From Sordaria brevicollis (Eukaryota > Ascomycota > Sordariomycetes > Sordariales > Sordariaceae), in NCBI GenBank assembly GCA_033439795.1, contig JAUTDP010000004.1, forward strand, positions 496,001 to 560,000: a stretch of 64,000 bases of DNA. Reading direction: 5' to 3'. Position numbers and translations under genes: made by a program. Position 1 is the first letter of the stretch, and each line of letters begins with the position of its first letter. The notes below the pieces were generated by a model. It was not told the DNA's origin. It did no database searches and worked only from the letters and a program-made list of their open reading frames with translations. This document shows, one piece after another, positions 23,261 to 36,600 of this stretch.

Positions 23261-23519
23261 CGTCTTTCGACTTCTGCCGATTGTATTATCACCGTGGAAC
23301 CATGGAGGATGACGATAGCTGTATAGAAACCGAGTCATCCAGCTGCGAAGTACCTCAACATAGCGACCACTGCCCGGAGGTGGATGCTAGCTAGAACCCG
23401 GATCTTGACGGCATGAAGACCGAAGTCTCTACAGATATATAGAAAGCGAAGACGAACCACATCCAGAACACGCAAAGGGCCGACGTTCCCCCGAGCATGG
23501 AGCAGCTGATGTTCCAGAG
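23261..23519. other. Spacer between P8 and P9
   Basis: No gene seen. The bases just before P9 may be decayed 5' sequence of that copy. Confidence 0.3.
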
Positions 23520-23522
23520 GAA

Positions 23523-23909
23523 TATGTGGCCGGTGGAACAAATGCTCATAACCAGCAGCACCAAGAATTCGCGCAAACCACGTACGACTGGCTGCACTTC
23601 CATGCCCGATGCCGGACTACCGAAAGTGCGATAGGCGCGATCGGGCATTCAAGGCCTGGTCTACGACAGGCCCTGTTGGCTGGCCTTGCGCCGCACGAAA
23701 GAAGCCAGCATCGCCGAACAACGCGTGAGCCGCCGCCACAGGTTCACTCGCCTCTGGCGCTTTCAAGCTCCATGACCGCGTTCTACGCGGCGGAGGGGGC
23801 TTTAAACGCCTTATACCACAGGACACCGGTTGAGGGAAGCACCGATGATATTCCAAAAACTCGGCATCAGCAACGCCCTTTGGTGATGCAAATGGCAGAC
23901 GCTCTCTAA
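23523..23909 (+). pseudogene. P9: exon-2 fragment related to P10
   Basis: An open stretch with family exon-2 motifs in order: FAQTTYDWLHFHARCRTTES, IGAIGHSRPGL, GLAPHERSQHRR, MTAFYAAEGALNALYHRTP and TDDIPKTRHQQ. It is closest to P10 and ends at a TAA after MADAL. Exon 1, the end of exon 2 and all later exons are absent. Confidence 0.65.
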
Positions 23910-25521
23910 AGTCCCTTAACCGTCACGTTGTTGAGAGAAGGAACAACAAGAGACCTTCCCAGAGCCAATCATATCCCGGCATTATCAGGGTAGAAGGGGG
24001 ATTTCTTTTGCTCAAGAGCACGCTGACGATGACGACTCACGTTTCTCACACCGAAGCCCAGAAGTGTGAGATTGTCATCACTGGAGCATTTCGCGTAACG
24101 GGATACCACGAGTGAGAGCCTTGAAAGGTCTGAACGCACCCCCAGCCCACAACGTATCGTTCTATGCCAAGTATTGAGTCGATAATTCATCAGTTTCACT
24201 CCTTTTCGTGTCTCATTCGTTTTGTGTTGGCGTTGGATTTGACTTTGACGAAAGTGAGGTTTGTTTGTTATCTCGATGGTTGGAGAAAGATTAGTAACTT
24301 AACGTTTGTAGAAGCATATTTGGAATGAAATAATTGTTGCGTAATTGGTCTTTGAATTAGAAGAAATGGCGGCTGAATATTTTTGGACGAACGACGTTGT
24401 GATTCGGTTTCCTTTTTTGTTGGCTCGAGGTTCAGGTTTAGTCAACGTTGATTTTGAGTTTGCCAAGGTTCGCCAAGCCTCTGGTTCGTGATGAAAGACG
24501 AAAAGTGGCAGGGGTCACCATGGCGACTCGGTTGTAATGGTACAGCGCATTTAGGGGGCCTGCTCACTATATATAGGAAGGAATACAGCGCGGCTTGTTT
24601 GTTTCATCCCCTGGACGTGCAGTGAGTGAGTGGCAGCTGCAATGCAAGTGGTAAAGGTTGAAAGCCCCAAAACAGGAGGCGTATACCCTGACGCACTTGC
24701 TTTCGGGCGGGCGTGGTGAGGTGGTCTGTGCGGGCCGACTGCAGCTGCGCCGTCTTCGAGATCAAGTCCACTTTTTTTCCCACTCCCAAACCACCCTCGC
24801 ACTTCCACAACCCCTCCTTCTCCTTCTGATTCCGAGCAGCTGTCTCTCCTCTTTACCGCATTTTCACAAAGATAGCCACTTGACCTGCCAACGCAATCTC
24901 CAAAGCCATCACTTCCTCGAGCATCTTGACGCTTGCCATTAACGGCTCACCATCTTCCCTCTTTTCCTCCGCGCGGAAGAGGTCCAAAGTTTTCCTGGGT
25001 GCGATCACCCTGGTCTTACCAGTGGTGCCGCGACGAGCTCCAGGTAGGCCGACCCCACGGCGGCCGAATGACCGGCATCCAGGTGAGTTACGACAAAAAA
25101 CATGACAAAAACACGAGCAAGCATCACTACCCTCTTCGACCCAACAAGCGGAAGACGAGCTTCTTTTTCATATAACTTGAGTGACGAGGAGTGGACCACG
25201 GCCAAGGCCACTACCTGCCTCTCACCGGTCATTTTCATTTGCCCCCGAGTTCAGGTTCACATCTCACGATAACATGAGAATCCTCGCTCATTAGCAATAC
25301 ATTGAGAGCTGGTGTTCTGATATCATCCTCATCTCATTTTATCCTATCTTCCCGTTCGCTTCAATCTCTACACCGTTTCACCGACGCATTCCCTTCAGGT
25401 TCCCGTGGTATGAATCAGCGTATTTAGGTACTTTTGCTGACCTTTGACATAATCAAGAGCAGGAGTCTTTTCGTATCATTTTCATAAACAAATTTTCCGT
25501 CATCGAGAATCTCTCTTCACT
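23910..25521. other. Intergenic region and long leader of P10
   Basis: No gene recognised. A TATA box at 24568 and CT-rich sequence after it mark the probable P10 promoter, leaving a leader of about 900 bp that may hold an intron. Confidence 0.4.
24568..24575 (+). promoter_or_regulatory. TATA box, probably of P10
   Basis: TATATATA within CACTATATATAGGAAGG. It lies about 950 bp upstream of the P10 start codon and is followed by pyrimidine-rich DNA. Confidence 0.4.
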
Positions 25522-28180
25522 ATGGCCGACTTTGCCTCCATCAACATGGAGGCCGTTTACGGCTTTGTGGACCGTATCGAGCTTGCCGCTCAACAAGGAG
25601 ATCCAGATCTGAAGGTGAAATGGAAACTGATTCGTAAGTTTTCCGCTCTGGCATCTCGAGGTTCCGGCGTTACTGACCATCATCAAGTGTTTCTCCAGAA
25701 TGGCCTCCTCGACCCGAACACCAGGGCAGTCAGACCCTTTTCTTACTTCACCGTTCCTCTGGAGTACCGACAGTTCGGAAAAATTGCGTATGATTGGTTA
25801 CTTTTCCATCATATGAACCGGACCACGGAATCCGCCTTGGGCCAGATTGGCCATACACGACCGGGGCTCACACGGGCACTGCTTGATGGCCTCGCTCCAC
25901 ACGAGAGGGACCAACGCCGGAGAAGGGTATATGGTAACCCCCCGAGGAGGCCAATCCTTCCTAGCTACTCAAAGTCCCTAGCCGGATTCTATGCAACAGA
26001 AGGTGCGGCCAAAACTGTGTTCCATAGAACAGTCTCGGCGACGGTCACCGCGGATATTCCCCGCACTAGGCGTCAGCAGCTCAGGTCCGTGAGGATAATG
26101 GCCGAAGCGTTGGAGAATACCACCGAAATCCAGGACAACGAGTCCAAGCAAGTCAAAGCGATCAAAAGAACTTCCAGAGCAGTCTTCGAGTGTCTTGCAT
26201 GGCGTCTACTGGTGAGTACGAGTCGGAAATGGACAAAACGAAATGACTTTTTTGTACATTCGGAAGCATATCGCTAACCGCAGCGAAACACAGGACTCAG
26301 CGATCAAGATGCAGGAAGGAAAGCCTGATGTTCTTCCCTGGTCTACGGGGTTTTACCGCAAGCAATACGCCACGTTTACGGAAAGGTGGAACGGCATGGT
26401 CACCTTCCTTAGGGTACGCCGTGATGTCGACAGCTAGTGGCAGAATTGACTAGTTGCATGCTAACGACTGTCGATGTAGGAATCGAAGGCTGCGGTCGCG
26501 AATCTCCTGATCTCCCCTTACTGGAACCGCTTTGCCGGCGACCCGTCGAGCGAGCTTAAAGTAAGTGCATCCCGAGTGGCCATGGGCAGGTCAATTCTAA
26601 CAATCCTAAACCAGCGTAAAAGCGTCAATAAGAAAAACAACAACACCAAAAAGGCTAGAACGGTTTCATGGAAGCGACAGCTGGGACTGCCAACGGGTAA
26701 CCCAACAGTTCCTGTCGGTCCTTCATCTGGAGGTGCTGCAAGCTCTCTTCCAGTTAACACTAGTTCAACCGAGGGCGGCGACGGAGAGGACTCGGACCCG
26801 GATGCGAGTGGCGAAGACGAAGATATCACGGATAGTGACGATGACAATGACGCCGGTTTTGAGGATGACGCAATCTTCGACCCGGATGGCGGCAGCGACG
26901 ATGACTATCTCGAGGGTGAAACCGGAGTCGAATCCGAAGGCGAAAGTAGCGGCGCAGCATACAACAAGACGGCGGTATCTGGAAGCATGGACAGAACCAC
27001 AATTACCTACTCCACGAATGCGCGTACAACCATAAACTTTCAGCCACATCCGCCCGTAAACTCAATGACAACATCACACGCCCTACCCCCCGCCCAAGGT
27101 CGCGCTACTTAGGATGTAGCCGACTGGAGCAATAGAGCTGGAGCCAGTGGGATCGACAACATGGAGGATGATACACTCCATGCAGGTGTGGAGGCAACGC
27201 CAACTAAGGCAAAATACAAGCCCACCCACAACGTTGTCGAGCCTCAGCAGAGTTCAAGTCATACAGGGCAGGAGCACGGTGAAAAATTGATTAGTAGCAG
27301 AACGCAAAAGGGACGCGATAGGGCTCGTAGGGTAGCCGAGGAGATCCGGGCCCAGTCCGCAGTTGCTCAGCCAGTTTCTCGCGCCTCTCGCAGAAGACCC
27401 GAGGGACAACTCGGAGAAAGGAACAGGATTGGCGGCTATTCATCAGTATTGAGTTACCGAGACGATTCCGGAACGGGTTCTGGACATATCCAGCCATCCT
27501 ATTTCAACCCAAATGATGTCAACGCCGGAGACATCTTCAACGACAACAGTATGCGACGTTCAAACCGAGGCCTGAACCAGTACAACTCGCATCCGACACC
27601 GGGATACAGCTCTTTCAATGAATTGATGGCCGCATCTCCGTTTAATGCGAGCGGAGACACCGACAACTCCCTGCATAACCCGTTCATGTCACCAGTGGCA
27701 TACAGCAACACGACAGTTGATCCTGCGTTGCTATCCAAGACCACATTCTCACCTGGCTCTGCCACATTTGGCCCCGTTGGAAGCACATACATGAACCAGA
27801 CTTACCCCATCCTCAACCACGGTACCAGCATGTCCGCCCCTAGCGAAGCAAATGTCGACCCGTTTCTGGTCATGACCGGTACCAACCCAGCATTCTTCAA
27901 CATCCAGAGCGGAAACGGAGTTGCAACACTTGCACATGGCTACAGCAGAAGTGCGCAGCAGGGCCACGCCCCTCACAGTCACTCGTTCTCAGAGTCGCCG
28001 CTTATGGGCATGCATGACGAAGCGTCATACTACGGTACCTACAATTCCAACACATATAACGCTTCTAACTCGGCGGCTTTGGGCGGAGCTACTAGCGCTA
28101 TAGGACCCAAGCGCAAACTCGATGAGGGGAATGGAGAGGACGAGGAGGAGGGAGAGACGCCTTCTAAGCGGTTGCGCTAG
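25522..28180 (+). CDS. P10: array-family protein, 444 aa to amber, 800 codons in total
   Basis: Intact five-exon member. Exons are 25522-25633, 25688-26211 (524 nt), 26294-26413 (120 nt), 26480-26560 (81 nt) and 26615 onward. The core reads LFLQNGLLD, AYDWLLFHHMNRTTESALGQ, IGHTRPGL, LAGFYATEGAAKTVFHRT, TADIPRTRRQQL and FECLAWRLL. Exon 3 encodes KPDVLPWSTGFYRKQY and TERWNGMVTFLR. Exon 4 encodes ESKAAVANLLISPYWNRFA. Exon 5 opens with RKSVNKKNNNTKKAR. An acidic Asp/Glu/Ser stretch follows, then TAG at 27110-27112. The same frame continues open for 355 codons (Asn/Ser/Gly-rich) to a basic-acidic-basic end: PKRKLDEGNGEDEEEG, then PSKRLR and TAG. A 57-nt GTAAAC...TTAG segment ending at the amber (27056-27112) could be a retained in-frame intron in this copy. 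Function unknown. Confidence 0.8.
27110..27112 (+). other. Recurrent amber codon of P10
   Basis: Context ACT-TAG-GAT, the same TAG-GAT as P4. It is followed in frame by 355 open codons and the conserved C-terminal end. In this copy a possible donor at 27056 would make the TAG a splice acceptor with a 57-nt intron of whole codons. Confidence 0.6.
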
Positions 28181-28845
28181 ATCGTGTCAGAGCATGCGTA
28201 ATCCAACTCGCCAGTCAACTCCACCGGAGCTTTTGGGAAGATATGCAAGTGTATGTCACGGATTACCCGCAGATTTGAGTGGGCGACCTTCATCTGTCGG
28301 GGAATCAGGCAAGCGCTACAGCAACTTGAAGGATTCCGAAGGAAAGTTTTGAGGGTGTGGCTAGTGGCCAGCTTGCTAGGACGAGTAACGGGGGGTTGAA
28401 CCGTACGGCGATAAAGTTTCGTCGATTTTGGGGGAGGAACTACGAGTGTAGAGTTTGTACAAGATACCCGTCCTTACACGATCTGCTTACCTATAGATAA
28501 GCGACGACTCTTTCCGTTTATAATGTAGTGAAAACTAGGGGTGCACACCAGCAATCCCAGTTGGAACTGTGATTTGATAAAGGAGATTGGCGGTTGCGAG
28601 GCAGCGAGGCCAGCAGAGAGTGGACAGATTTATCTTATATCAGATTTTCAATTTTTCAGTACAATCTTTCCTTTGCTCGTTCTTTCGTTCTTTTGGTTTC
28701 TTTTTATTGGATTGGACCGAAGTCGCGTCCGTTCTCTTCTACGATATAGCGTACCTGACTTGTTGGACTTTTAATTTCTAATCCTTCCATATAACCTTTT
28801 AATAGTCTATTGACACTTAACAACCTAATCTCTTCTCAAAATACG
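28181..28845. repeat. 3' flank of P10, duplicated at about 30,050-30,660
   Basis: Segments such as GAGTGGGCGACCTTC (28,278 against 30,113), CTAGTGGCCAGC and CTAGGGGTGCACAC (28,528 against 30,381), followed by a CAATCTTTxCTTT stretch, recur in the same order about 1.8 kb downstream. This is a diverged tandem segmental duplication. Confidence 0.7.
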
Positions 28846-30051
28846 AACAGGCTGCTCGATGACGAGTTTCACTGCGTAACAGCAGTCAACAGAACTTGTA
28901 AGGAGGTTTTCGACTTCATGGCCTGGCGTCTGATGGCAAGTGCCTCGGCCAAGTACGTTCGAGATAACATTGCCGCCTAGCGGGCCAAATCTGGCGAAAA
29001 CTGATGGGGGGCCCCCCATAAGTTCCAGGTGGTTGATTTTGCTTTGCTCGAGATGTTCGTTTCATGGTTGACCTTCATGGTCTGGTGGAATATGATAGGA
29101 TCAGGTCAAATGGGTCCCCCCATAAGCGGCGATGCAAGCGGCTCACGATACGTAACCTACACCACAAGCTTAGAGTCATGTATATTATATTGCGACACAT
29201 TTTCTACGGAGGTGAGGCGAAGGAACTATTGGTTCGTCTGCCGGACTTGGGAGGCACATTAGCAGTCCTGGTCGTTTTTGACGGATAAGAAATGTTGAAC
29301 CATACAAAACAACGAAGAGGACGGAGATGAGGATGGCGATAATGACAGTACCTCATTGTCGACCGCTACCCCACTGCCTCCTTTGAGCCAACATTCTGGA
29401 GGTCAACATTTTGGAGGTCAACATTTTGGAGGTCAACATTCTGGAGGTCAACATTTTGGAGGTCAACATTCTGGAGGCCAACTTCCAGCGACATTTCTCA
29501 TTCCTGCACAACCGCCCATTCCCACCACCGGTCTTGCTTCGTAGGGCGAAGCTAACAGCGGCGGTCTGGGCGGGTTCCAAGGGCATGGCACACTGTTCAC
29601 CGGTTGGACAGCCAACCAGGGTCAGCCAGCCAACTATCCCGGATTGGTCGGCGGTGATAGCAGCGGTCAAAGCAGTCGCGGATCTCATTACGATGGCTTC
29701 GATCACAATGGATTCCCGAACAATGCGGCGGGATCTTTGTCCGGCTTCGGAACCAGCAACAACGACCCTTTCGCAGTCAACCAGCGGCAGCCACTTGAAG
29801 CTCCCTTCATGTCCTTCAACCAGTTTGGTACCAACACGGCGGGCACGATCAATTCGGGCCACGTTTTATACGGCCAGAACAACGGTTCATTCAACAACAG
29901 CGTGTCATCCACCGTGAACAGGCGCAGGCCGCGCACGAGACTTGAGGATGGGCTGGGCTGGGCAACTCGCGCCAGCGCCGACGCCACGAGTAATGTGGCA
30001 CGAGTGTGCTGGCGTTCGGCTTCTTATTCCAAGAACCTCTCGGCGGTATGA
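28846..30051 (+). pseudogene. P11: truncated family copy with amber codon
   Basis: The left end keeps only the last part of exon 2 (VTAVNRTCKEVFDFMAWRLM). Middle exons are missing or decayed. From 29,345 an open tail runs through a GGQHF/GGQHS repeat, then TAG at 29542-29544 in the context LAS-stop-GEANSGGLGG. The same frame continues open to 30,051 with Asn/Gly/Ser-rich sequence (LFTGWTANQGQPANYPG). It is a 5'-truncated duplicate of a P10-like gene. Confidence 0.6.
29396..29485 (+). repeat. 15-bp minisatellite in the P11 tail
   Basis: About six tandem copies of GGAGGTCAACATTTT/C, encoding GGQHF or GGQHS. The copies differ at only a few positions. Confidence 0.85.
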
Positions 30052-30766
30052 TAGACGGGGGAATCCTTCGGGATTTGATGCAAGCGCATGTCGGCGATGA
30101 CCTGCAGATTGAGTGGGCGACCTTCGTCTGTCAGGGAACCAGGCTAGTGCTAGGCAAAAAGTTCCCGGAGGTTTCAGGGATATGGATGGCTAGTGGCCAG
30201 CGTATTAGGATGAGCAATAGGGAGGATGAAGTTGCCTGCGGCGAGGTATTGCCGTGGAAGATACGACCGACCTGGAGCTCCTACTAGTGTGGAGTGTGTA
30301 CGAGATATTTCTCAAAATTTGCTTACATCCCGTCCATTACATATGAGCAGCGCTTCTTTCCGTCAGTGCCGTAGAGACGACTAGGGGTGCACACTCGCAA
30401 TCCCAGTTCGATCTACGGTTTGGTAAAGGAAATTGGCGTTTGCTAGGCAAGTAGGTAACGGGTGATTTTCTTTTAGATCAGAGTTTCAGTTTTACAATCC
30501 AATCTTTGCTTTTTGTTCTTGGTTTGGTGTTTTCGGTTTCTTTTTGTTGGACGGGACCTATGTAGTTTCCATTGTCCCTTGTGATATGGTGCTTGACCTA
30601 CGCTACTTTTATTCCTCAACTCCCCACTATATAACCGTTCAACAATTCACTTACATTCATTTCCCTACTCTTTCTTTGCTTACCTACACATTATTTTTCA
30701 CCATCGGTTGAATCTCTAGAATGAGTGGGTGATGTTGGCGTGGACAGTGTTAGACCAGGCTATCGG
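30052..30766. repeat. Duplicated 3' flank of P11
   Basis: This corresponds to the 28,181-28,845 flank in the same order, with many substitutions. It contains no gene. Confidence 0.6.
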
Positions 30767-31519
30767 CTATGGGGGACAACAATACAAATGCCACTGGCAA
30801 CATAGGCGGCAGTCTACGCCTTCTTGGTAACATGAGCCATGAAACAATCCAGGAAATGTGGCCAGTGCACCAATGGCGCAGGGTAGGATAATGTCGGGTG
30901 ACCATGGCGGCTCCATGGACAACCGCACACTGTTTAGTGGTTGGACAGCCAGCCAGGGGTCGCCAGCGAGCTACCCTGGTATGGCTGGCGTGTCGACCCA
31001 CGGTGTCGCGAATAACTGCAACCAATACAATACCTTTTAAAACCCGGGCGTTGTAAACAATCAGGCATCTGTTCTGTCGAGCATGAACGCCAGCAACAAC
31101 GACTCCTTTGGAGGCAACTGGCTTTTCACTCCTCAAGCTCCAAGCTCAGGCCAGGTGTTCAACAACGTCCTTAACACCTCCTACCAAAGCCCGAATAGAT
31201 ACGGTCAAAACAACACCTCGGCCAATGCCTACAATAACATTCCATCACCTTCCAGATTTTACAACCCGAATATAGCCGATGGGGGCGCCGGCATCAGGAA
31301 CCAGATTGATAACGGGTTGAAATGGAAGCGGCCAAATTGGTAGCGAGCTCAGCAACAATGAGGTCATGGGAATCCAAGTTCAAAACATACAGTTTGCTCA
31401 GCCTGCCACTCCTACTCAAGCCGCTCCTACGGCCAACATAAGCCAGCATACCCCCTCTCACAAGCGTATGAGGGGTGATGATGCGGCTCCTAGCTCGCAG
31501 CACCGCCGGCGCCGTTAGT
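30767..31519 (+). pseudogene. P12: degraded family 3' end
   Basis: It resembles the tail of P11 (LFSGWTASQGSPASYPGMAG against LFTGWTANQGQPANYPG). A TAA at 31,038 and a stop at 31,341 interrupt the frame, with Asn/Ser-rich sequence between them. Near 31,450-31,519 another frame ends in the family-type terminus SHKRMRGDDAAPS, then QHRRRR and TAG. No exons 1 to 4 are present. Confidence 0.55.
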
Positions 31520-33058
31520 AAGTTGGTGCGATTCTGATAGTGCGCGCGCCGTACTTTATTCGGAGATCCCTTGTTTCTTTCATGCACGACTGGAATATGA
31601 TGGGGATGCAAAGTTGCATTTGGAAGGAACAGTCGAAGGTGACAGCGACAAGCTTGTTGACGTTGCCAACTTCCCGGAAGAAGCTAGAAGCTACAAGTGT
31701 AGCATTTTGTACAGAGTTTTGGAAAGAAACAAAAAAGAAAAAAAAACCGGAAAGGAGGAGACAAATTGCTAATCGGTCAGCTGAATATGTGAGGCATATC
31801 AGCAGACAGTTTTTGTGGTTGCCAACTGATGTATGAGAAGCAGTTTTCCGGCAGAAAGGTATTACAAATTCAACCCATTTTCAGAATCTCATTTGCTTTG
31901 AATGTTCAGTTGCGTTTCGCTTAGGTATTTATGCACGTTAACGTGATGTACTTGGTGTTTTCACTCCGTGCATTGTTCTCTCTCTTTTTTGCTGATTGTT
32001 GTTCATTGTTTTTGGTTTAGCGACAGGGACAATGTCCATGGCATGTGTGAGTGATAGTGTCACCCGCTGGTTTTCGTACGGTTAGGGACAATGTACTAGC
32101 AGACCCACCTTAGATCCACCTGGTGGGTCTTTTCATTCCTGAGATCTAGAGGTGCGCTAAAAGGTGCCTGCAGCATGCACTGTAAGTGCCCAATGCCGGG
32201 CATTTGCTTCAGTAAGGTACCTGGAGGTAATGCGTCCTTCACGCCATCATAGAGTTTTGCTGATGCCAATTCCAGCTGGATCGTGGCTGCCCGCTTGCGC
32301 GCAACACCACCTCCGCATGGTTCATCGCCCTCTTCCCTTTCCTGGAGCTGCCCCTCGTTCTCTTTTTTTCTTTTTGTTCTTGTGCCCCGCCTTTTTCTTT
32401 TCCTGCGCCCTTGAATCTACCTACCAACATCCACATCTTCGTCGCCCACTTCAAACCATCCAACAATTTCCGACGGGATTCTCCCCAACTGATTCGCACA
32501 CCGATTTCATCTGTGGTACAAGGAAAGATTCTGCCAGCAGCGACGATTGCCGCCTCTTCCTGCGCAACGTCTTCAGCCCCAGCCTCTATCCCGCTGCGAC
32601 AATAGCCTGTCTCCAGTACAACGTCACGATTGGCGCCGGTCGCGGGATTGCGCTCGACATCTCTCTTGGCCCTCCTCGAAGGTCAGCCTCGATTGTCGGC
32701 CTTCGACTGGCCAGCAGGCAGAGAATCCCCCCTCACTCCCTTGAACCTCGCCGAGTACCCGAATCGACCAACAGCGACGAGACAGCGAACGATCCTTGAC
32801 CAGCCCAACCTAGTCTCAAACACCCGATATCTACTAAGGACGACAAAGGGTAGCTCTACCATCGAACGAAAACTGCGATCCCATACTTTGCGCCGTTCTA
32901 TCCCTTGTACTAAGGGGTTTGGGATAAATCCCCTTGGGGTCTACGGGAATGACAAATTGTCCATATCTACCATCCCAGAGTTAGCAACCCATCTTGCCAA
33001 ATTGGACGGCGGACGACACTTCAACATCCTACCGAGACAACCCTTTGCACACCAAATT
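31520..33058. other. Intergenic region and leader of P13
   Basis: No gene recognised. Open frames at 32,164-32,800 overlap in several phases and lack homologous features. The CT-rich stretch at 32,330-32,420 fits a promoter or leader. Confidence 0.4.
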
Positions 33059-33409
33059 ATGGCGCAGTATACGCCAACAGTTGCCGACGTACGCAACTTT
33101 GTCGAGAATCTTGAAGAGCAAGCCGCTGATGGCAATCCCCATTTGGGGGCCATGTGGGAGATTTTAAGTAAGTCTGCCTGCTCAAGCAGCAGCCGTGGTT
33201 GTACAGGAAAAGATGCGATGTGCTGACATCCCCTCGCCAAACAGCATACCTCCACAAAGACCTTGTGGAGGTCAATACCCAAACAATGAAACCCTTGAGC
33301 CAATTTCACGATATTCCGCCATTTCTCGAGGCCTTCGCTGCGGTCGCATACGAATGGCTCGCACTCAACTATAAACAAGGCACCATCCGCGACGCGATTG
33401 GTAGAATTG

Positions 33410-33607
33410 TGTTGAAGTAGATGGAGGAACGAGAGGAACGAAGGCATTACGAGCAAAGAGTGTATGTAGAATAGTGGTGAATTTATTGATTGAAGAAGGA
33501 AGAAAGAGGAGGAGAGAGAGGGAGAATCCCTCGATATATATATAGGAATGAGATCTATGTGTAGATCGATAATGCTAAGACAGGGTAGATAAGGGTACCC
33601 TTCAATA
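33410..33607 (-). repeat. 3' LTR of the copia element
   Basis: This 198-bp repeat begins TGTTGAAGTAG and ends TTCAATA on the plus strand (short inverted ends TGTTGAA/TTCAATA). It is less RIP-mutated than its partner at 39854. The inner side abuts CTCCCCCTCGAGCG, the complement of a polypurine tract, which marks it as the 3' LTR of a minus-strand element. Confidence 0.9.
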
Positions 33608-36600
33608 CTCCCCCTCGAGCGAAATATGGTCCCGAAGCGGTAAAAGTGAAGTTATTCCCAAATTTCTAAGTCCGTCCTCTTCAGCTTCTTCCTTCCTTGA
33701 AGTATTAAATATTAAATCGTAGGTTAGTAAAAAACCTAGAGGGAAAAAGGTCTCTACGAAAATAATTAAACTTTTCCAAATTTAGAGATAAATTTAAAAT
33801 TTCGTTAAAAATTGAAAAATATGAAAATTTTTTATATAAGTAAGATATTGAAAAACCGATAATAGATTTAAAGAGAGTTTATTAAATTAAATAAAATAAT
33901 AATAATAATATATGCATTTGATTAAGAATAATTGAGAAAATTGTTTGTGAGTCGAGTTAGGATATTTCCTATATAAAATAAATTTCGCGGGATTTGAAAA
34001 ATCGCAATTTAGGTCATCGGTTCGGATATATAATAAATTGAGTAGTATTGGATTTATAAAGGGGGTAGCCCTTATATTTCTTTGGCCGAAGAAATTCGGT
34101 AAATACGGATTAATTTGGTATTATATAACCGGATAATATTAAAAAATAATAATAATAATTTATAGGGAATAATATAAGGTATATAAACGTTTTTAATTTT
34201 AAAGCCGTAAAGGTTATTATTCCGGGGTAAATTTAATAGTATAGTAATTAATTAATATATTTATAATTGAAGATTAATATAACCTTAAATTTTATTTAAA
34301 TTAGAAGAATTTGTCGGCGGGTAATACTTTAATAAGATTATTAGTAATTTATTCGCTAATTAGGATATATTTAAAATCGATTTCTTTAAAGGCCTATTTT
34401 TTGCGGTAGAAGAAGTTTTGAATATCGATGTACTTAATTTTGGTATAAAATTTAAGGTTCTTAATTAGAATAAGGGTTTTTTAATTATTATTAAAAATAA
34501 CGGTTATTAATAGGTTTTTTAGCTATTTATTTAATTCCTTTAATAATCGTTATAATTAAATTACTTTTTTAATAATTTGGGTTTATTTAATTAATTTTAC
34601 TTTATAAGAAGATAAGGTAATAATAATTTATTTTTTAGAATTTTAATTAATAATTATATTCTTAATATTAAAAACGTAACCGGACGTAGATTGACGTTTC
34701 TAAATATTATTAGCCTAATTTATATTAGTAAAATTAGATAGGGATTTAATATTCCCTATATAAATAAATTCTAGGCCGATTATACCCCGGAAATATTTAA
34801 AAATACGTTTTATTACGCCGATATATATTATAATTGGTTTTATTATATAGCGGTTATAGAAGGATACGGCGAATATAATATTTAAATATATATTAAATAT
34901 AGCGTATATTAATAATTTAATAACGTTAGCGTATTAAATCTTTATTTTATTATTAATAATAAAATCGTTAAGGGGTTTAAGGATTTTTGAGGTTTATATT
35001 AGTATTTTAATATATTTAGTATTTTAGAACCCGAATTATTTAATAATCTTCTTTAAATAGGCCTTTTATAATAGTTTAATAGTACGAATAGGGCGATCCC
35101 GGGAAATAACCATCCCGAAATAATATAAATAAAGATTTATATTTAATATTTTAAAGCGTTCGTTAAATAAATTTTTTAATAATTTTACTTCGGCTTTAAA
35201 CGAATTAATAATTAGTAGGTTATTAACGTAAACGGTAATATAAATATATCCTTTAACGAAAATACCGTCGTTAATAATAAGGGTAATAAAGCCGAATTAT
35301 TTTAAAAACGTAATTAAAATATTATATTATATTCGAAGGGATTATTTAAAATTATATAGGGTTTTATTAAATTTATAAATAAAATTTGGGTCGTCGTTAA
35401 AATTAAGAAATTATTCTATATAAATATCTTCCTCTATTACGTTATAAAGAAAGGTAGTTTAAATATTTATTTATTCTAATTCTAAATTAAAGGTGGTAAT
35501 AATAGCGAAAATAAGTTTATAATTTATTAGTTTAATAATAATAGTGAATATTTTATTATAATTAATCCCTTTTTTTTATTTAAAGCTACGGACGACCTAT
35601 TAAACTTTATAGCGGATAATTTCTTTATTAGCGTTTATTTTAATTTTATAGACCTATTTTCCCGAAAGAATATAGTAATTTAGTAGCGCGGGTACGAGAT
35701 TTTATATATTATTATTAATTAAGGATTTATATTTATTATTTATTATTTACTTTTAATTTAATTAATAGGGGTTTTGTAGCGCTTTTTTATAATTCTTTAA
35801 TTCAATAGAAGGGTTAACGATAATATTAATTATAATATAAAGTAGAATAATTATAGTATTAAAAGTGAAGTATAATAATAATAATATATATAATTTAAAA
35901 TAGTAGTTAGTAACGGTTTTAATATATTATTTATTATAGAAATTTAATATATTTCCGATAATAATAGTATTAAGGGTAATATTTAAAGGTATAAGTAAGG
36001 GTAGTATTAAGGATAGTAGGGATAATAAAGTAGAGGGATTTATAGGCTTTCGGGCTTTAATAAATAAAGGATTTGGGGGATCCGGTAGCTTAAATAATGG
36101 CTTAGAATCTCCCCTTAAATAAAGTAATAAATTATTTAAAGTATAGGGGGCTTAGGGAATAAGGGAGGTAATTCCCCTAGAATAGGATATTCCCTTAAAA
36201 TAGGATGCTCCCCTAAAATGGGATACTCCTTTAGAAATTGCCGGTAGGTTGTACGGGTTTTCTATATACTTATTAGCGGCCGTAATTTTTCCAATTCCTA
36301 TACGGTTAATAATATAGGGGATTTATTTATTAAATACTATATTATTAGTAATAAAAACCCGCTTATTATTATTAATAAATATAATATAATTATAAGAACC
36401 GTTATAATTAAATAAATAATAGGGGGATTTAACGGAATATAGTTTTTTATTAAAAACTTTTTTAATTAAATAGTAAAATCCAGGTGAATTTAGTACTTTT
36501 AAATATAATAAATCGGGTTTATTACCGAATTAGGCTTTATAGGGGGTTTTATTAATAATTAAATTTAATAATTAATTGCGTAAATATATAATAAATTATA

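Noticed and set aside
32164..32799. 211-codon open frame upstream of P13
   Set aside because: Low-complexity Phe/Leu-rich stretches come from a CT-rich leader. There are overlapping frames and no conserved motif.
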